A DNA stretch of 64,000 nt, from assembly GCF_035956715.1 (NCBI RefSeq), contig NZ_CP108381.1, positions 4,868,001-4,932,000 of the forward strand. Direction: 5' to 3'. The stretch comes from Nocardia sp. NBC_01329 (GTDB lineage Bacteria; Actinomycetota; Actinomycetes; Mycobacteriales; Mycobacteriaceae). Position numbers and translations under genes: made by a program. The notes below the pieces were generated by a model. That model had not been told where the DNA came from. It ran no database searches and saw only the letters and a list, made by a program, of their open reading frames with translations. This document shows, piece by piece, positions 60,634 to 64,000 of the stretch. Within the stretch, counting starts at the first letter, position 1, and the number at the start of each line of letters is the position of its first letter.

Positions 60634-61796
60634 GAGTGATCCACCTGATTCTTCATAATCTTCTGGTAGCGCTCCCGATCAGGTTTCATCGCCGCCGCCA
60701 CCAGCTCCCACAGCACTTCGTCGGCGCCACCGCCCACGCGTGCGAGTTTCATATCCCGCCACCAGCGCCCGATCGGGGTTTCACTCTCGAGGTAGCCGAT
60801 ACCGCCGAAGATGTGCAGACATTCCGAGGCCACCTCCTCGCCCAGATTCGCGGCCGTGACCTTCAACGCGGCGGCGGTGCGCAGATTGATCTTTCCGGCG
60901 CCGGCGACACCCGCCAGCGCGTAGCGCAGCAGATCGACCCGGGACTGCAGATCGGCCACCCGTAACCGCAGCGCCTGGTGGTCGTAGAGCCGCTGACCGA
61001 ACTGGGTTCGATCCATCATGCGGGCCAGCGTCACGCCGAGCATCACGTCGCTGGCCGCGGCGATCTGGCCGGCCACCGATAGACGCTCATGGGCCAGACC
61101 CCAGCTGATCACCGCCAATCCCGTGCCCGCGCGGGCGACGAGGGCATCCGCCGGAACCCAGGTGTCGAAGGCCACCGGAGCGGTATCCAGCGGCCCGGCA
61201 CCCAGCTTCTCGTACGGAGTGCCGATCGTCGCCTGGGCGGCGGGCACGGCGACGAGCGCCACATTGCCGGGGTCGGCGGTCGACCCGCCGGCAGCGCCTC
61301 TGCCGACGACGAGGATGTGATCGGCTATCGGGGAGAGCGAGACGAATTTCTTACGTCCCACCACCCGGTAGCCGCCGTCCTCCGGTTCGATGGTGGTCCG
61401 GGCGTTCTGCAGATCCGAGCCTCCGGACTCCTCGGAGGCCGCGATGCACAGCACCGCCTCGGTACGGATGGCCCGGTCGGCGAGGTCTCGGAGGAAATCG
61501 TTGCGCGCGAAGCGGCGCAGGATCGCGATCGCGGAATCGTGCAGGCTCACTCCCACACCGATACCCGCCGAATTGAGGGCGCCGAGCTGGAAGGCGAGGG
61601 CGAAATGCTCACCGAGGTCGGTGAGTTTGCGATCCGCCCATTTGCGTTCGAAGACGCCGGCCGCGCCCAGATGCTCCAGTAGGGCCCGAGGGAACTTCTT
61701 CTCGGTCTCGGCCTGTTCGGTCCACGCGACAACACGATCGTCGAACGCTCGGGCGAGCAGCTCGTCGTACGACTCGGCCTGCGTACCGATACTCAC
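60630..61796 (-). CDS. Acyl-CoA/acyl-ACP dehydrogenase, MbtN/FadE14-like
   Basis: The 388-residue flavoprotein has acyl-CoA dehydrogenase signatures (EAVLCIAASEESGGSDLQNA, RTQFGQRLYDHQALRLRVAD, ECLHIFGGIGYLESETPIGR). MbtN puts the 2,3-double bond in the mycobactin lipid while it is on the carrier protein. A direct link to the ACP gene by a 4-nt overlap supports the same use here. Confidence 0.9.
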   Translation of the reverse strand: MSIGTQAESYDELLARAFDDRVVAWTEQAETEKKFPRALLEHLGAAGVFERKWADRKLTDLGEHFALAFQLGALNSAGIGVGVSLHDSAIAILRRFARNDFLRDLADRAIRTEAVLCIAASEESGGSDLQNARTTIEPEDGGYRVVGRKKFVSLSPIADHILVVGRGAAGGSTADPGNVALVAVPAAQATIGTPYEKLGAGPLDTAPVAFDTWVPADALVARAGTGLAVISWGLAHERLSVAGQIAAASDVMLGVTLARMMDRTQFGQRLYDHQALRLRVADLQSRVDLLRYALAGVAGAGKINLRTAAALKVTAANLGEEVASECLHIFGGIGYLESETPIGRWWRDMKLARVGGGADEVLWELVAAAMKPDRERYQKIMKNQVDHS

Positions 61797-62044
61797 TGGG
61801 TGACGCCCTCGGCTTTCGACCGGATGAGGTCTTCCAGATCGCCCACCGACGCGGCGTCCGCCATCTCCCGGTCGGTCAGCTGGACACCGAGCCGCTCCTC
61901 GATGGCGACCACACCGATGGCAAAGGATACCGAATCGAGCCCGAGATCCTCGATGAGCAGCGATGATCGGGTCACGTCGGCGAGCGCCAGGTCGAGATCT
62001 TCTTCCAGAATACTGTTCAGTGCTGCGTGGATACGGTCGGACAT
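61793..62044 (-). CDS. Acyl carrier protein, MbtL-like
   Basis: The 83-residue protein has the phosphopantetheine site in LLIEDLGLDSVSFAIGVVAI (Ser of LDS). It would carry the fatty chain between the ligase, the dehydrogenase and the acyltransferase. The 115-bp gap to the upstream hydroxylase gene (62045-62159) shows no iron box or clear promoter, so read-through is likely. Confidence 0.93.
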   Translation of the reverse strand: MSDRIHAALNSILEEDLDLALADVTRSSLLIEDLGLDSVSFAIGVVAIEERLGVQLTDREMADAASVGDLEDLIRSKAEGVTQ

Positions 62045-62159
62045 CGGGAACTCCTAGGGAAACGAATCGAGAATTTCGGCCGGGCCGGGATTCGGACCAC
62101 AGTCGGCCGGGGCAAATGGGAAAGCGAACAATGCGGATGTGGCACCACGAGGAGAGGGG

Positions 62160-63473
62160 CTACTCGTCCATGTCCTCCTGCGTCACAGCGAAACTGGTGA
62201 ATGCTGTATGTCGAGGCAGGCGGTAGACCTCCCGGCCCCGGACGGTGTTGAGGATCTTGGCGTTGCGCACCGCGCCGATATCCAGATTCGGTGCGGAAAC
62301 ACCGTGCGTGTGCTCCTCGGCGTTGGCGACGAACAGGCGCCCGGCCAGTTCGTCGTCGGCAGCCACCGCGTGATTCGGGTCCACGACCAACCGCCCGCGG
62401 GAATCGCGACGCAGCCGCTCGTCGATCGGGGCCAGGAAATCCTGCTTACGATAGCGGTACCCGGTGGCCGCGATGACCAGATCGGCGGTATGGGACAGCG
62501 GCGATCCGGTGTCCAGGTGCCGGCCGCGGATCCGCAGCCGTCCATCGGGCAAGGTGTCGAGACCCTCGACCGCGACTCCGTTGCGCAGCTGTACCGGCTC
62601 GACCTTCTCGCGCAGTTCACGACGGTAGAGGAGGTCGTGCAGCCGATCCAGGGTCTCCGCCGAGATCCCCTTGTGGAACTGCCAATGACCGGCCCGCACC
62701 TGGTCCCGGGTGGCTTCCGGTAGTTGGTGGAAGTACTCCATATAGGCCGGGGTCGTCATCTCCAACGAGAGTTTCGTGAAGTCCAGCGGTGCGAACCACG
62801 GAGTGCGGGTCCACCAGCGCACCGCGGGCCCGCCGTCGAGGTTCGCCTCGAGCAGATCGATCACGATCTCGGCGCCGGACTGGCCCGACCCGATCACGGT
62901 CACCGCGCTCGCCGCGTGTGCTTCGTCCCGGTGGTAGAGGTACTCGGAGCTGTGTACCAGCGCCGGTGCGGTCGTCGAGAGTTCACGCGGTATCGCCGGT
63001 TCGGTGCCGACCCCCACCACCACGTGACCGGCGTGCATCATCGCCGACCCGCCCGCAGTGGTCACCGTGACCTCGAACAGTCCCAGCCCGTCGTCCCAGC
63101 GGATCTCGTCGACAGTCGTCCCGAAGCGCAACGACGGCAGCCGTTCCACCACCCAGAGCAGGTATGCCTCGTACTCGCGCCGGGTCGGGAAGAACTGTTC
63201 CCGGACCAGGAACGGGTACAACCGATCGACATCGGCCAGGTAGGCGAGAAACGACATCGGATGCGTCGGATCGACGAGCGAGACGAGATCGGAGAGAAAA
63301 CTGACCTGGAGTTTCGCTTCCTCGAACATCAGGCCGGGATGCCAGCGGAACTCCGCGACGGAGTCGACCACCACGACCTCGATATCGTCGACGGTCGAGG
63401 CCAGCGCCGCCAGTCCGAGATTGAACGGGCCGCAGCCTATCGCCAGGATATCGACCGATTCGATGTCACTCAT
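62160..63473 (-). CDS. L-lysine/diamine N6-hydroxylase, IucD/DesB-like
   Basis: The 437-residue FAD monooxygenase has ILAIGCGPFNLGLAALAS (FAD), VTVIGSGQSGAEIVIDLLEA (NADPH), LDFTKLSLEMTTPAYMEYFH and LVIAATGYRY, all typical of IucD, DesB and AlcA. It is a different subfamily from the MbtG-type enzyme at 47332. It overlaps the decarboxylase by 8 nt (ATGAGTGA), the desAB arrangement, so its substrate is more likely a diamine such as cadaverine or putrescine than lysine. Confidence 0.93.
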   Translation of the reverse strand: MSDIESVDILAIGCGPFNLGLAALASTVDDIEVVVVDSVAEFRWHPGLMFEEAKLQVSFLSDLVSLVDPTHPMSFLAYLADVDRLYPFLVREQFFPTRREYEAYLLWVVERLPSLRFGTTVDEIRWDDGLGLFEVTVTTAGGSAMMHAGHVVVGVGTEPAIPRELSTTAPALVHSSEYLYHRDEAHAASAVTVIGSGQSGAEIVIDLLEANLDGGPAVRWWTRTPWFAPLDFTKLSLEMTTPAYMEYFHQLPEATRDQVRAGHWQFHKGISAETLDRLHDLLYRRELREKVEPVQLRNGVAVEGLDTLPDGRLRIRGRHLDTGSPLSHTADLVIAATGYRYRKQDFLAPIDERLRRDSRGRLVVDPNHAVAADDELAGRLFVANAEEHTHGVSAPNLDIGAVRNAKILNTVRGREVYRLPRHTAFTSFAVTQEDMDE

Positions 63474-64000
63474 GGGCCTTCACCATTTCCCCGACACTGC
63501 TCGACAGACCTTCCGATTCGACTTCCAGTGCCACACGCAGCAATTCGTCGAACAACGCGTCGATGTCCGCGACACTCGATTCCGGGTTCAGCAGCGTCAA
63601 TTTGAGACAGGTCCGCGGCTCGCCTTCGCCGTTGACCCGCACCTGTGTCCGTCCGATGAGAGCTTTGCCGGAGCTGATCAGACGGCGGCGCACCTCCGCG
63701 TTCACCTGATCCAGATCCAGATCCTCACAGCGATACCGGAACACCACCGTGGTCAGGGTGACCGGCGCGACCAGCTCGAGCTGCAACTCCGCGACGATAC
63801 GACGTTCGGCATGGGAGGCCAGTTCGTGACAGGTGTCGAGCATCGCCCCCAGTTCCCGGCGACCGTAGGCCAGGAACGTCGCCGCGACCTTGAGCACGTC
63901 CGGGCGCCGCGTGGTCTGCAAGGTCTGCCCCAGCAGACCCCCGTAGCCCGCCTCGACATCGTCGTCCGGGTTGAGGTAGGCCACAGACCGGTTCAACGAC
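63466..64000 (-). CDS. PLP-dependent group II decarboxylase (partial, continues past the right edge)
   Basis: Only the C-terminal ~178 codons are inside the window and the frame is open to the edge. SVAYLNPDDDVEAGYGGLLG and TLQTTRRPDVLKVAATFLAY match the group II amino-acid decarboxylases (DesA, diaminobutyrate and aspartate decarboxylases), where the LQTTRR segment follows the PLP-Lys region. Together with the hydroxylase it would supply an N-hydroxy-diamine. The substrate cannot be decided from this part. Confidence 0.85.
   Translation of the reverse strand, partial: SLNRSVAYLNPDDDVEAGYGGLLGQTLQTTRRPDVLKVAATFLAYGRRELGAMLDTCHELASHAERRIVAELQLELVAPVTLTTVVFRYRCEDLDLDQVNAEVRRRLISSGKALIGRTQVRVNGEGEPRTCLKLTLLNPESSVADIDALFDELLRVALEVESEGLSSSVGEMVKAHE

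Noticed and set aside
1..64000. tRNA, rRNA or CRISPR arrays
   Set aside because: No T-loop-like GGTTCGANNCC with a matching acceptor stem, no rRNA stretch and no regularly spaced repeats were found by eye.

Overview
The window is high-GC DNA from a mycolic-acid actinobacterium, most likely Nocardia or a close relative. The evidence is a type VII secretion (ESX) core locus, actinobacterial ribosomal and secY operons, IdeR/DmdR-type iron boxes, a MbtG-type lysine N-oxygenase, and frequent GTG starts with 4-nt ATGA/GTGA overlaps.

Layout. (1) 1-16.4 kb: an ESX machine. It has a Pro/Gln-rich MinD-like ATPase (cut by the left edge), then eccC, mycosin mycP and eccD on the minus strand, eccA on plus, eccB on minus and eccE on plus. 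A DUF4254-like gene, a GntR/UTRA regulator and a GNAT acetyltransferase sit between the ATPase and eccC. No Esx, PE or PPE substrate gene is visible; a frameshifted gene relic lies beside eccE. (2) 17.1-23.5 kb: dtd, then on the minus strand the distal spc ribosomal genes rpsH-rplF-rplR-rpsE-rpmD-rplO followed by secY-adk-map. (3) 23.5-37.9 kb: accessory genes that split the spc operon. They include a coiled-coil protein, an MFS transporter with a carboxypeptidase-regulatory-like tail, a phosphodiesterase, a second MFS transporter, a TPM-domain membrane protein, an FAD oxidoreductase with an ECF41-like sigma factor, a 1.1-kb transposon-like element with a 5-bp target duplication, small secreted or membrane proteins, a MerR/quinone-reductase pair and several gene relics. 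One relic is an 88-bp piece of rplE. (4) 37.9-39.4 kb: the proximal spc genes rplN-rplX-rplE-rpsN, ended by a strong hairpin. (5) 39.7-41.8 kb: a Tat-type lipoprotein M13 metallopeptidase. (6) 41.8-64 kb: an iron-regulated siderophore locus.

The siderophore locus has two biosynthetic arms around a transport core. The left arm has an NRPS (C-A-PCP-C), a formyltransferase, a MbtG-type lysine N6-oxygenase and a degenerate adenylation-like protein; it fits N-formyl-N-hydroxylysine chemistry. The core has a heterodimeric IrtAB-like ABC transporter, a divergent siderophore-interacting flavoprotein and a three-gene ABC-2 exporter. The right arm is one overlapping operon running in from the right edge: a PLP decarboxylase (partial), an IucD/DesB-like amine N-hydroxylase, an acyl carrier protein, a MbtN-like acyl-CoA dehydrogenase, a WS/DGAT-type acyltransferase and a fatty-acyl-AMP ligase. 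This set could make an N-acyl-N-hydroxy-diamine carrying a 2-unsaturated fatty chain. Seven iron-box-like sequences precede the left-arm and transport genes; none is visible for the right arm, whose promoter lies outside the window.

All calls come from reading the sequence and from remembered family motifs; no database search was run.
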